Shown: piece after piece, positions 21,541 to 33,800 of the stretch
Layout: each line of letters starts with the position of its first letter
Numbering within the stretch: the stretch's first letter is position 1
The notes under the pieces: generated by a model
Databases searched by the model: none
What the model saw: only the letters and a program-made list of their open reading frames with translations
Told to the model about the DNA's origin: nothing
NCBI GenBank assembly: GCA_033961575.1
Contig: CM066732.1
Span: forward strand, 111,106,687-111,170,686
Direction of reading: 5' to 3'
From: Aselliscus stoliczkanus
Taxonomy: Eukaryota > Chordata > Mammalia > Chiroptera > Hipposideridae
DNA: 64,000 bases
Program-made: the position numbers and the translations under genes

Positions 21541-23174
21541 CAGTCCAGATATACCATATTAAACAATATGAAACTGTTATTTTTGTAGGTCAAAAAAAGA
21601 AGAAATGCCAATTTTGAACAGTAAATATTTTAACAAAGCTTCCTGAAGACTCTGCCGCCTTCCTCTTGTTAAGAACCAGAAATCTACTCCAGTTTTCTGA
21701 TTTTGCAGATAACAAAAATGAAACTCAGAATGGTAAGTGACTTGTTCGAGGTGTCCCATGGCAGGTAGGAGTCAGTGCGATTCAAACTCCACCGTCTTAA
21801 TTTTGAGTGCAGTGCCCTCTCACTTAAGTCTGTCTCCGTAAGTGCTGGACTAACAAAACTGATGTCACCCAGTCTCAATTTGCTCATGCACGGCCTCCCT
21901 GCACATCAACCTTCTCTCTCAATTTCTACTATGCGAGGGACAATGTTCCAGTGTTTCTTCCTTTATTTTACCTCACCTTTCAAAGTGTCTGTCATTGAGT
22001 TTTATTTCTGATTTCTGCCTTTCCCTCTCTGGAAAACCCTATTGCCTATTTTTTATTTAACGATATGGCTGCACACTATGAAACTGTTCACCCATCCCAT
22101 TAGACTGGGGCTCTCCCGGGCCGGGACAGAGACTGGGGTGTGTGGGAAAAGGCTCATATCGGGTGGCAAGAGCTGAATGTTGAAATTTCATGAGCCAGTT
22201 GTTGAACATAACCATTATTAAAAACCAATTCATTATTTTATTCTTATTTTGCTATTATGCATGTTCTTGAGGTCATTTACATCAACTCCGTCTGAAGGGT
22301 GGGGATACTATATAATGGTGTGCTACTGTGTATCTCTTCCCTAGTCTGTATTCAATGAGATTACATGTTGGGAGGCTTGAAATTGACCACGTGGCGGTAG
22401 TATTTATACCACGGAAATTGGCAAGTGCTACAAATCCGGGCTTGATTTATTGCTCTGTTTACTGTCTAGTTTTGAAAAGTGATGGAGAAAATGATAACAA
22501 TGTGGGTTAAGTTTAAAAGTATGTCATGTTTGTAGCGATCACATTGTGACTAGCACACAAAAATTGAGGAAACGTTCTTCCAGGACTTAAACACTATTAT
22601 CTGATTCAGCGACGAAGTTGCTCACGTCATGACTGACGGATGAGTGAAGTTCCAAACTATGTCTTCCTTGTTCTACTTTCCTCTTATTCATTAATGTAAA
22701 CAAAAATATCAACCAACATTTATGTTGGCACTATAGTCTTTCCTCACCTGCACTTACAGGTATGGATGTAAGAGTTCAGCAAAAATCAGTGAGACCGTTC
22801 AGTGACAGTCATTCATCTACATTAGTTTATAAAGAGTCTGTAGATGTTATTCTTTACAAATTGTGTAAAATTCTATCAGTGAAATACACACTGAGGTTAT
22901 GTACATACAGACGGACACTGTTTGTTTTCCAGAGAGCTGATAGTTAGAAACTGAGCAGCACTTGACGGGGCTGAGCCCAGTCCTTGATGACTGTCTGAAT
23001 GGATCCCCCATACTCTGGATAGGCACTGACCCAAAGTTGTGGCTTGGCTTTCTGTAGTATCACACACTGCCCCCTCCCCCAACACACACACACAGACACT
23101 CTCTCTAGAACCTTTAGCTGAGTGGTTTTATCTTCATTCCAGAACAGAATATATCCCAACCCCCTGCCCATTTC

Positions 23175-23935
23175 CTAGCCTTGTCTCTTCCAGCATTTTC
23201 TTGCTTGCTCAGTGAAGGGCACCATCTTTACTCCAGTTACTCAGGACAGAAATATGGGCTTCATTTCACCCCTGCCTCCTCCCCACCCACATCCACACAG
23301 TCACCGAATTAGGCTGTTTTTTTTTCTTTTTTCTTTTTGCCTCCTTCATACTTTCCAAATTTATTTACTTCTCTCCATCTTTACTGCAGTTTTATCAAGT
23401 TTTCTTACCTATTTTCCCTTTAATTGGTTATTATACAGCCTTCCAACTGGTCTCCCTGCTTCCATTCTCATTTCCTCCAATCAATTTTCACCCAGTCACT
23501 GAAAATCTCTTTCTGAAGCATAAATCCCATCAAGTCACTTCCCTGCTTATTAGCCCTTAGTGGCTTCTTGCTGATGACCAGGCTATGACCACCTGTCTAG
23601 GCAACACTCTCCTACGTTCATTCTTCTTCTTAAAGACACACTCTGGCCAAGCCTAAACTACTGTGTTTGAAGGACGCCCCCCCACCCCCACCCCAACACA
23701 CACTCGCTCTCTCTCTTCCTGGAAAGCTCTCTCCTTTTCTTCAGAATTCACCTTCCCTGGGAACTTTCTCTGACCTTACCCCTCCTATGTGTACTGTTAG
23801 AACCCTGTAGGTGCCCCATCATAGGCCTTAACCTGCTGTATTACTAATCTGTCTCCCTCACTGACTGCCTTGTTTGTTTCCAACAGCTAATTCAGGACTC
23901 AGAGAAGTCAACAAATATTTGTTGAATGAATCTTC
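23175..23935 (+). repeat. L2 LINE, 3' part
   Basis: Pyrimidine-rich L2 text ('cagtcactgaaaatctctttc', 'acttccctgcttattagccc', 'tcctggaaagctctctcc') ends with 'aagtcaacaaatatttgttgaatgaatc', the characteristic L2 3' end. The open frame at 23212 is an accident of this remnant. Confidence 0.85.
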
Positions 23936-23999
23936 AGAGGAAAAAAATGATGGCAGTGATAAACACAGTGGGGACAATCATGCTGGTCTCCTATGCTAT

Positions 24000-24215
24000 A
24001 TCAGGCAGGATGCTTTGCAAACATTGTTTTATTTGCAATTCACAGGAACTCTGCAAAGTAAGTAGTTTTTTTTTTTTTTAATCTGTTTCACAAATGAGAA
24101 TACTTAAATGCAAAGAGGTTAAGCCATATGTCCAAAGTTACACAGCAGGTAAGGGGAGAAGCCAGGATTTGAATTCCTGAACCCTGGTTGCATCTTATTC
24201 CAAAGGTCATACTTT
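24000..24215 (-). repeat. MIR SINE
   Basis: Reverse-complement MIR: 'cacaggaactctgcaaagtaagtag', 'caaagaggttaagccatatgtcc', 'gttacacagcaggtaagggg', 'aggatttgaattcctgaac'. Confidence 0.8.
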
Positions 24216-24238
24216 TCTTGATGCTTTAAGCATCAAGA
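24216..24238. repeat. Perfect 11-bp inverted repeat
   Basis: Arms tcttgatgctt and aagcatcaaga are separated by one base. It may simply be a chance palindrome. Confidence 0.8.
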
Positions 24239-24544
24239 CAACCATGTAGGGCAGACTGAACAAAACAGATAATCAAAACAAACAAGCAAAACCCCCCACT
24301 TTTCAGTTCTGTAGTCAAAGTTCCATAGAATGGTTCAGACATAAGGTGAGGAGGGTGGTATTTTATAGGTTCTCTTTCTATTGGGGTGATTCATAGTTTT
24401 ACCCCACAGTGTGGGTTGGCTGAACACAGCCCCAGGGGTGTGGTTGGGAAGGTGCTGGTGCCCTGCCCTGAAGGGTTCCCCTCCTGCCTGGGCCTCCTTC
24501 TCAGTGAGGCACAGGCTGGAATGCTGATCTGATGTTTGGTCTTT

Positions 24545-24800
24545 TGACAATTTTCACTTAATGAATTGATTCCTACAGTTCATTAACATACCCACTTCCA
24601 CTTCTGTATACACATATGTCTTAATTAGCTGCTCATTGGCTGTTTAATTACAAGAAAACAGCTGACAGCTGCCTTGCTGAATTCTAATGGCAGACGCTTT
24701 GGAACGGCTACACATTTGCTTTTGACAACCAAGATTTATTCATAATGCTGTGATTTATTGGGAATGCTCTCATGCCTGCCCAAATTATTGTATTTTTCCA
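24545..24800. promoter_or_regulatory. Possible conserved non-coding element
   Basis: Unique, repeat-free sequence dense in homeodomain-type cores (ttaattagctg, tttaattaca), E boxes (cagctgacagctg) and CCAAT-like words. The composition resembles deeply conserved intronic enhancers of developmental genes. This is inference only, since conservation cannot be tested here. Confidence 0.3.
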
Positions 24801-25702
24801 ATCCAAGTCAAAATTTGGAATTTGGGGGACTGTTAAAGTGAGTGTATGTCTCCCACTCCTTTGATTCCTAAGGCTGAGAAGAGCAGAGAGTCCTGTGTGT
24901 AAATGTGCACTATGTCATGATTTTATTTGTCTTGGGAACTTTCTGTTGAGGATATTCAGAAATATGAGGGTGAGGAAGGAGTACTGTTTGATAAATGGTA
25001 GAAAGTTAAAGTTATCTCAGTACAGGGAAAAAGGAGGTAATTATGAGCTTTATTGAGGGGTAAAGAGAAGACATGCATAGATTAAAATCAGGGGAGGAAG
25101 AGCCAGTGGAAATGATAAAAATTAAAACAAGGGAGAGCAGGAATAATTGTCTCCATGGGAGTAAATGAAGAAGGAAAGTTGTTCTTTAGAAAAGAACAAG
25201 CAACCTCATTGGCAAAAGTTAGCCGGGGTAGCCCTGCTCTCATACATCTGGCAGCAATAAATCACAGAGACGTGGATCTCTTGAACTACTTTAATAATGA
25301 CTGGCCTCCCTGTAGAATTGGATGTGCAAATGATCTCTGATTAAAGCTGGCCTCATGTGTCATATTCAGTAAGTGTGGATGTCTGCCTTGCCACACTGTG
25401 ATTGGCTGTACTCAGATCCAATCCAAGCGAACACACTCAGCAACAGTGATTTCCAAGCAAACATGTGGGGGGCCCCACCCTGAGACAGACACTGTGTTAA
25501 GGGCTCTAAATACAATGTGGCCACAAACCCGACCGATATCAGTGCGTTCAGGAAGGGCCACAGTTACTGAGATACGATTTGACCTAAACAAAGAAAAAAA
25601 AATCCAAATCATCTTGATGTAAATTGGGATTTAACACATCCTACCACTTGTGCATTTCATCACAGGACTGAAAGATTTAGCTAAACAAAATTTATTTTTC
25701 TT

Positions 25703-26150
25703 GGGCCGGCTGAGTGGCGCATTGGTTAAGAGCTGGTTTTGGGATGCCAGCAGCCCCGGTTCGGATCCCACATATGAGGGCCAGTGACACTGCCCTCTAC
25801 AGCTAACAACAGCTCCACCTGGAGCTGGGCTGTGCGAGCCCCGGTGATGGTGTGGGCTGCAGCCCCTGCTGCAGTGGGCTGCCATAGGCTACAGTGAGTG
25901 GCCAGCAGCCAGCGTGAGCGGCTGGCAGCCAGAGTGAGCTGCCAATAGCCGCGGTAAGCCACATCCAGAGGCCGGCGACCGATCTGCCTCACCCGGGAAG
26001 AGCACAATGATGATACCAACATGGGCCAGTGAGGCAACATCCTCCGCAACTAGACTGAAGAACAAAAAGACAGCAACTTGTCTGTTCCCCTTCCCCAATT
26101 CCCCAATGCTGTTCCCCTCCCCCAATTCCCCAATAAAATCTTTAAAAAAA
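25703..26150 (+). mobile_element. Composite tRNA-SINE with 20-bp VNTR, long form
   Basis: The order is a tRNA-like head (25703-25797, B box ggttcggatcc), a linker with 'agctccacctggagctgggctg', a degenerate tandem array with an exact 20-bp period (25872-25971, five units), a unique 3' domain ('gaagagcacaatgatgatacc', 'caacttgtctgttcccc'), duplicated 'ccccaattccccaat' words, then AATAAAATCTTT and poly-A. It is flanked by a perfect 16-bp target duplication (aaaatttatttttctt at 25687-25702 and 26151-26166). It has no coding capacity. Open frames over it on both strands are spurious. Confidence 0.9.
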
Positions 26151-27724
26151 AAAATTTATTTTTCTTACCACTTGAATATAACAGAACTGAAACTCTGATG
26201 TCACAGTATGCAGTAACAGCCAAGTTCAATTTTCTGTTTAAATGGCTAGCTCTAATACTGGGGCCAGGTGTTATAAAACATTAAAATAAAAATGTTGAGC
26301 AAGAATGTGTCAATGCTGGAAAGTGGACAAAATTGGTCCAAGGCTAGTGACATTTCACAACTGAAATAAAAATATTAGAGTCCTCTAAAAAAAACAAAAA
26401 AAACCCAAAAACAACTGGGGCCAAAAAAGGAACCTTTATGGACATGTGTTTTTAACCGAATACATAAAAAGCTCCAGAAATTGCTTTAGCTCTTTCAGGA
26501 AAAAAAAAAAAGTATCAGTTATACACTCTAAATAGCTTTGAAAAGGCTTTCTATTGTTAAGTTCGGGTAATATATTTGTCAGGGCAAAAAACTCTTCCAA
26601 ATTCTGCATTTACTGGGTGACGGAACAAGCTCTGCAGAAGACATCATCTTAAGTGTATTATGAGTAAACATGTGATAAATGAATGCTACTCTAAGACTTA
26701 TCAGAAAAAAGCGTTTTCAATGTAATCAGAAATCAATTTACGAACTTCAGTACTCAATTATACACGATGATTTACAAAGTTATAGTTGGAATTGTAGAGC
26801 CAAAAGATCTAAAAGGACACAAAAACCTATGTGTTTATCGTTTAGTACATTTTTTATCATCATCATCTATACACTGTATCTATGAACACTCCAGCATTTT
26901 TATTCACTTTGAAGGTCGAACCTTAACCCTAACATCTGCAGCCTCTTGTTCTATTTCTGGCCCTTTCCTCTGCCTGCATGTTCCATGGCCCAGCTCTCCC
27001 TCCCTGGCAGGTCTGTCTCGGCTTCTCTTATACTCCCTCCTCATGTTCACCCAGCGCTGGGCCTAATTCTATTCCAAGGGTTCAGAAACGTTTTTACGGA
27101 CAGCACCAAGTTTGCGGGCCAGGATTCTATGTTCTTCTGAAATGCAATACTCAGGGCTTGAGAAGGAATAGTATATGGTTTCCTCATTATTTCAAAAGAA
27201 CAAGTAAAATACTTTTAAAATAAAAACCTTGGCATAATGGAGCCCTTAAACTTTGGGGAATGGTGTACCTATCCTTATTTTCCACTATCCACAAAAAGTA
27301 ACCCTTTGCTCCAGTCAAACAGGGTTATATATTGTCCCCCAAAATACAACCAAGACGTTTCTGTTTCTAGGCTCTGGCTGCCAGGCGGATATGTGTTCCT
27401 TGTGCCATATTACATAGACTGTGGCTTCACTCTAGTATTTAGTTCTTCCATTGCCATTTAGCTTTTCCTGTGCAGGCCCCATCTCTACAACTAGGCTGTA
27501 AACTGCTTGACCGAAGGATTAGGCCTTCCAGGTCTTTGGATCCCTCACAGTGTTTATAAAGTACCTAGTCCCAAGGGGGTGCTCATATTTGTGTTGTTTT
27601 TATTGGCAGTCTACAGATCACAAATGGTCACAAAAATCAAGACTAGACTCATAGATATCCTGAAATAATATACCTGATTATAAAGGGCAGCATTACTCAG
27701 GCATAAAGAGTTTGGCCAGGAATG

Positions 27725-27900
27725 GTAATAACAACAGCCAATGTTTTCCGAGTGCCTAGTACGTGCCCTGCCACTCTTCTAAGTTCTTTACCTAAATGCA
27801 CATGATAACCCTACGAAGTTATCTACAGTTACTATCCTCATTCTACAGATGGAGAAACAGAGGCATAGAGAGGTTCCAGAGTTCAGAATGTAAGTATGAC
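27725..27900 (-). repeat. MIR SINE
   Basis: Reverse-complement MIR: 'tgcctagtacgtgccctgccac', 'gataaccctacgaagttatc', 'cattctacagatggagaaac', 'ggcatagagaggttc'. Confidence 0.8.
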
Positions 27901-28497
27901 CCAGTGCAGTTTCTCTGTAGCCTTAGGGAACAGGAAGGGGGTGAGCTGGGAACACCTAGGAACCAGAGAAAGAGCTCCCAAAACTTCTACCATGTTCACT
28001 GTTCATGGGCAATGCTTACCTGAGCCAATATGTGATAAAATAGATAATCACTTCAGCAATTCACTAGGTTCTCTAGTGTCTTGTGGTTTTCAGTTGTCAC
28101 CTTCAAATGCAATTTTAAAATACATTCACAAAATCATTAGCTCAGAAAATGTCTGAGCCACTTTCCTCTCATTAGATATTTATTTACCTAATTAGAAATG
28201 TTCCTGGTCTAATGATACTATCCCAGAGAGAGATTATTTACACTTTATCATGATGTAACCACCTTTCACCTGGTTAGAATGTGATAAATCATTAACATCA
28301 ATGGCAAAAGCAGAAGGCCCTTGACGTCATCCCACAAGTAGAAAGAAAAAGGTGAGTTACACCAGAGAGAAACGATTATGTAGGACAAATACTATATGCA
28401 TCAGATATAAACACATACCATTGTATAGGTTTCAGGCTAGGCATCAGCCCAACCGGCTAAGAAAAGTAAGTTTTAATTGTTTATTTTTGTGACTTTT

Positions 28498-28619
28498 TTG
28501 TTTTGTTTTGTTTTTGTTTTTTTTGAGGGCAGTGTCACTGGCCCTCATATGTGGGACCCGAACCGGGGCCGCTGGCTTCCCAAGGCAGCGCTTAACCACC
28601 ACACCACTCGGCTGGCCCC
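28498..28619 (-). mobile_element. tRNA-derived SINE, short form
   Basis: The minus strand reads GGGGCCAGCCGAGTGGTGTG, then the GGTTCGGGTCC B box, then an A-rich tail that has become CAAAA-like. A perfect 15-bp target duplication (atttttgtgactttt at 28483-28497 and 28620-28634) brackets it. Confidence 0.93.
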
Positions 28620-30079
28620 ATTTTTGTGACTTTTAACAGAGGGACACGGATAACCAAAAACCACTTTGGCATTGAGTGGACAGGATCTGAAAGAGAATCT
28701 AGAAACGTGACAACCTTGGACTAACAGCTGCCCTTTGTTTTTCTATTGCTTTTATTTCTGTCATAAACACGGGGGGTAAAAAGAAAACCACACATTGTTG
28801 ATGCCTTTGCAGACACAGTGGTCCTCAGTCAACGCAGGTTTTATTGAAGAGCATGTTGTTGATTCATCTTCCGAACTGGTAGGGGTGACTCACAGGAAGC
28901 AGCCCCCAGCCCCATCGTGGCCCTGCCCCAGACTCCATTCCTAGATACTGACTTTAGTTTGCCACATAAAACGACACATGGCATGACTGAAAGAGAGAGT
29001 GATCAGTTTCTTGGGCAGAATGAAGGTACCCATTGTGATTAATTCTTAGGACCCTGTCCACTTAAGAAAGCACCGAGGTGGTATGCAATGCACAAAAATC
29101 ACCTTTGCTTGGAACTCCTCGTGGGGAGCCCTGTGGTCTATCTACCCTTCATCAGAAAGGCCGTGTCATCTTTACCAGGGACACAGCTTTGGGAAGGTGT
29201 GAACACAGGTATACCTGCCCAGTCACATCAGCCGAATTAACTCCGAAAATCACTGGGGTGACAACTGTCACAGGCAGATTCCTCTCTTCTTTACATCCTG
29301 CGATGCCATAGCTTAGACAGTCCATTTCATTTTGTTTTCTTTTAATTAATTAGTTAATTAATTATTGAGGGAAGAATGTAAAAGAGCATAACTCTTTTTC
29401 TCCTTCTTGGTAATCTAGAACCCTGCAGCCTCGAGGGTTACCACAGAGAGGAATAATTCAGAATTTTCTTTAAGTAGTGAGCTTGCTATTCCTGAAAGGA
29501 AGGTGATTTTTAAAAATTTACTAAGTGTGTTCGGTGGTATGCAGAAATCTCAAGCTTCACAAGATGGGCTCAATATGAAGCATGTGTACACATACGAAGA
29601 GGCAAATATGATGATGATTAGCAGTAAAACAAAGACTTCTGGAAACGACAGAGCACACTTCCCTGCAGTCTCTCAGTAGTTATTTGTGTCTGGAGGTGAT
29701 TTTGTATTTTATGACACTGTATTTTCTAATTTCACTAAAGGAGAACTAACCAAATTAATGGATTTTACTTTTTCCTTCAGTTTCAAAATGCCTGGGGGCT
29801 AAATTCAGGCCTGGTTCAGTGGCAATCAACTGCCTCAGAGGCCTGCAGCATGTTTAAATAGCTCCTCTCCTGTTTATTTTGCATAGCTTTATCCTGTAAG
29901 CTGTCCCAAAGCCCTTCCGATATAAGCAGAAGGATTTAAATCTCAATAAATTGAAATTTGAATAACACACAATCTGGGTTTGGGGTCTTGAATGATTAGC
30001 AAAAACATCTCTATTTCCCATTGACATATTATGTGTATGCTGTACACACGGTGCCCTGAGAGCAGCATTGGTCATAATT

Positions 30080-30340
30080 AAAATACTAACAACAGAGATA
30101 AGAACGATAATACTTAGATTTAAATAGCACTTTTCGGTGTACAGGGCTTTTATTTACAGTTTTTCATTCCATTTTTAGAATAGTACAAAAAGATAGGGAG
30201 AAAAGATAGGAAGAACAGGTGCTATGCTCACTTTATAGATGAGGAGAATGAGTCACTAAGAGATTAAGACATGCCTGAAACAATATGGACAAGTGGTGGC
30301 ACCAGGACCAGAACTCAGTTCTTTCCTACAGCCTTGCCAT
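30080..30340 (-). repeat. MIR- or L3-related repeat
   Basis: Text such as 'gctcactttatagatgaggaga' followed by 'caggaccagaactcagttct' indicates an old MIR/CR1-type remnant in reverse orientation. Confidence 0.55.
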
Positions 30341-30585
30341 AATTTGGCCAGCTGTGTCAACATCTGTTTGCCAGCAATAAGACTTTCAATCATATTCTGA
30401 TTAAACTTATGGGAAATGCCTTCTTATAAAGTTTATAATAGGGACATTATAGAAGTCTAGATTGATCTCTTTTTTAAAAAGATAACAAAAGAGATTGTTC
30501 ATCAGTTCAATCAGTTCTGGGATTGGAAGTGACAAACAAGGAATGCTCAAATACCTCTAGCCTCCTGTTACTTTGATGGAAGATG

Positions 30586-30654
<69 letters not shown>

Positions 30655-30655
30655 G
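30586..30655 (+). repeat. ATCT microsatellite
   Basis: About 17 uninterrupted ATCT units, the longest pure array in the window and likely polymorphic. Confidence 0.97.
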
Positions 30656-30810
30656 CCTTAATTGTAATTTAACACCAAAACATTCTGTCCTGTCATTTCT
30701 CATCACTCAAAATTCCAAGGAATGGAATTTTTAGACATAGTGGAAGTGAAAACTAAGAATAGCGGAGATACATCGGAACATTAATAGAAACAACAATTAA
30801 AAAGGCTTAC

Positions 30811-30896
30811 CTTGCAGCCTTCACATGTAATGACACCATAATGGATTCCTGAGGATTTGTCTCCACAGATCTTGCATGGAATAATTTCAATTTGAG
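30811..30896 (-). CDS. RORA: RORA coding exon, first zinc finger (residues 66-94), first common exon
   Basis: This 86-base exon is shared by all RORA isoforms. It gives the last two bases (CT) of a split codon and then [18 protein letters not shown] through CEGCK, including the four cysteines of zinc finger I (CKIC and CEGC) and the start of the P-box. The acceptor is ttctgttgcag and the donor is GTAAGC. Because it begins in phase 2, every alternative N-terminal exon must end with one base: G gives Ala (RORalpha2 and alpha4) and T gives Ser (RORalpha1). It is too short for a simple frame search and was found by motif. Confidence 0.98.
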
Positions 30897-33800
30897 CTGC
30901 AACAGAAGCACGCAACCAGTTAATTACATTTCCTTTTAAACACCTTATAAAAGTGTTCCCTGATCAGCATTTGTACAGTGAAAACTAATAACCTGCTAAA
31001 CATTATACTGCATTAACTATTCATTGCTGAACTGTGAGGGTCCCCCTAGAGCCCTGGACTAAATTATGGCTGCTCGTTATATAATAGCTTTTGGGTTATT
31101 AAAATGGGTCATTTGAGAAGGTGTTTAAGAACCCACAAGAAGGCTGGAATCAGCATTTCAAAGCCTTCAAGAACTGGAGAGTTCGCAGTTTAGGCCTCAG
31201 AGCAAAGCAGATACTAACATGCTTCCTTCGATCTCATTTTCCATCATTATTTTTAAAAGGTCATAAATCTGTCTTGGCTGTAGCTCGACTGGTAGAGAAA
31301 AATATACTCCAAAAAGTCAAGACTACTTAGGAAAATGATTCAATTCAAAATATTAATAAGTTACATATGACGGTAAGTTAAGAATTCCTTACTCATCCTT
31401 TTTTAATTAACACAGTTGCCATGTGTTAAAAATGAGTCCATTTGTGTATGATCAAAACCTTTGAACCATAAATATCCTGTCTGAATTTAATAATGATGAA
31501 TCCTGACAAATAAAATACATAGATTCTGAGGTCTTTACATTAGAAACTCATTTCCTGGTACACTGTGCATGTGTTTCTAGCCAACCAATTACTTAAAGAT
31601 GCCTCATGCTGTAAAACTAACCAAATAGTTAATCTATATTACATCAAAGTTCTCAAATATGACAAAGCACACTTCTAAGCAAACATTGTGTCTTGAGCAG
31701 AGTTGGAAATAGCATAAGTAAGGATTAAAAAACAACCTAAGGATAAAATAATTAGGCAAAAAAGAGTAGTTGGATCACTTATTAAATATAGTTAATAGTG
31801 AAATAAAGACCAACGCTGACGTTATATACACAGGATGGCCATGTTCACCAGTTTACCTGGAATGTTCCATTATGCTAAGGTTATTTTCTATGGTTTTTGC
31901 TACTGGATATCATGTCGGATTATCTACTAAATCACACACACACAATCACAGCTGCCAAGTGCCCAATTGTATTTCATCTTCCTATATACACTACCCGGCC
32001 CCACACCTTACACAAATCAATGACTTGTCTAAGGATGTAAGTTATACGATGTAAGTAACACATATATACACACTGCCCACTCTTTCTTCCAATGTGATCT
32101 CATATCCTGGGATCATTTCCACAACATTTACTTTGAACTTGATGCGATGTTTAGTCAATAATGAGAGCACACATGAAAAGATGGGATTTAATCTCGTTAT
32201 AAAACATGTACGAGTACCTGCTGACTTTTTTCAAGGGCACTAATACAAGCACTGTGGTGGCCGTTCAGTAATGCAAGCTACTCTACCAGTGTCCTTTTCC
32301 TCCAGGCACTTCTTAGTGGTGACGTACCAAGTTTCATTGTCCAGAGTAGGGATGGTTCGATATCCCACATCCAATATATTTTTCCATAATCCTAAAGCTT
32401 TCTAATATCCCAATCATGGTCAGTCTTGGTACACTATATGTCTATTTCTGAGCTATGTAACTTAATATAAGGTCGTGTTTAACATACATGATCATCTTGA
32501 AGTCTGCTTCCTTATCTTAGCAGCTGGCTTGATGTCTTCAAGGACAATTCTTTATGAAATCTGAACTCTAATAACATTTCATACCTAAGGTCCCTCCAAT
32601 ATTCTTAAATATAGTCAAAGTGAAGTTTCCTGCTACAGATTATCTGCAACTCGAGAGAGACAGGTAATGCCCACCATTTTTTAGAGATGCACAGAAAGCC
32701 AAGGGCTGGTAGAGAAATGCTGAGAGTTATTGCCTGAATTTTCCTATATGAATTAACTAAGTCTATAATGAGAACTGGCCTCCCCCACCCCAGCCCCTAA
32801 GGAATAGAATAATTAGGCAACACAAGGTACTTGGACCACCTATTGAAGAAAATTTATACATGAAATAAAGAAGACTGACATGGAGCTGCTTCTGCTATGT
32901 CTCACCTCAAGCTGTAACCACAGAAATTAGACATAGAAAAACCTTGTTAGGCCCTAAAGTTTTAAGTTAGCATCACAGCCATCTGAGGCAATTAAAGCAA
33001 AGTAGTGCTAAATTTGGGACTTTCCAGCCACCTTCATTCCATCTTAATGCAGAGATCAAATACATCTATTCAGAAAAACTGATGGGGGAGGATGCTAAGG
33101 ACAAGTGAAGTTCACAAATCCTGGACTAGAGTAGCTTTTAGCTTTCTGCTGATAATAAATCTGAGGAGAAACATGTGGCCATCAGTTAAAGTATTCTGCA
33201 TCTTTAAGATATGAAGGCCCTGTATGGGCTTGTATGGGCAGGCCATATTGAAAATGCCGATTAAAACTGCATCTAGATCCAATGGAAAATGATATATAAG
33301 GGTCAGCCTGCACAGACTCTTAGTGGATTACCCATCAGAAATGAAGTGATGATATTTAAACCTGCTAATAGCTGCTGTAATCTGGCAAGTGATATGGAGG
33401 GCTGGCCTGGCGGGGTCTGCTTGTGATGGGGGTGGTCCTGGGAGTGCCATCAGCCCAGCACTCTCACCTTGGGAATGGCTCATGGCCTGGTTGAGGGGAC
33501 AGTGGGGTGGGGGTTGGAGGGTTGTTGCAGCACAAACCCAGAATTTGCTGCCATGGCTGCGTAAGACTGCTGGCCTGAGTCGGGCTCCCAAACTCTTGGT
33601 CTTCAGCCTCGTTTCAGCTCCCAGGGTGTTTCATACCAGAGCACACTCAAGCTGAGACGTATTTCACAAGAGTTATGGAGGCCAAGATGCTTTGTATGAA
33701 TGGACTTAATGTAGACGACCTATATTTTCAAGCAGGGGACCCTTTGCCTAGACCTTTGCCCCCTGCCTCCCACCATGTTCATGCTTAGTTCCAGTGGGCA

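Noticed and set aside
23212..23502. 96-codon hydrophobic frame
   Set aside because: It lies inside an L2 remnant rich in pyrimidines.
25703..25800. Functional tRNA gene
   Set aside because: A and B boxes are present, but the acceptor stem is not paired and the unit is a dispersed, poly-A-tailed, target-duplicated SINE.
33328..33655. GC-rich patch with overlapping frames on both strands, possibly a CpG island or pseudogene
   Set aside because: CpG content is not high and neither frame resembles a known protein; it could be an old LTR but I cannot assign it.
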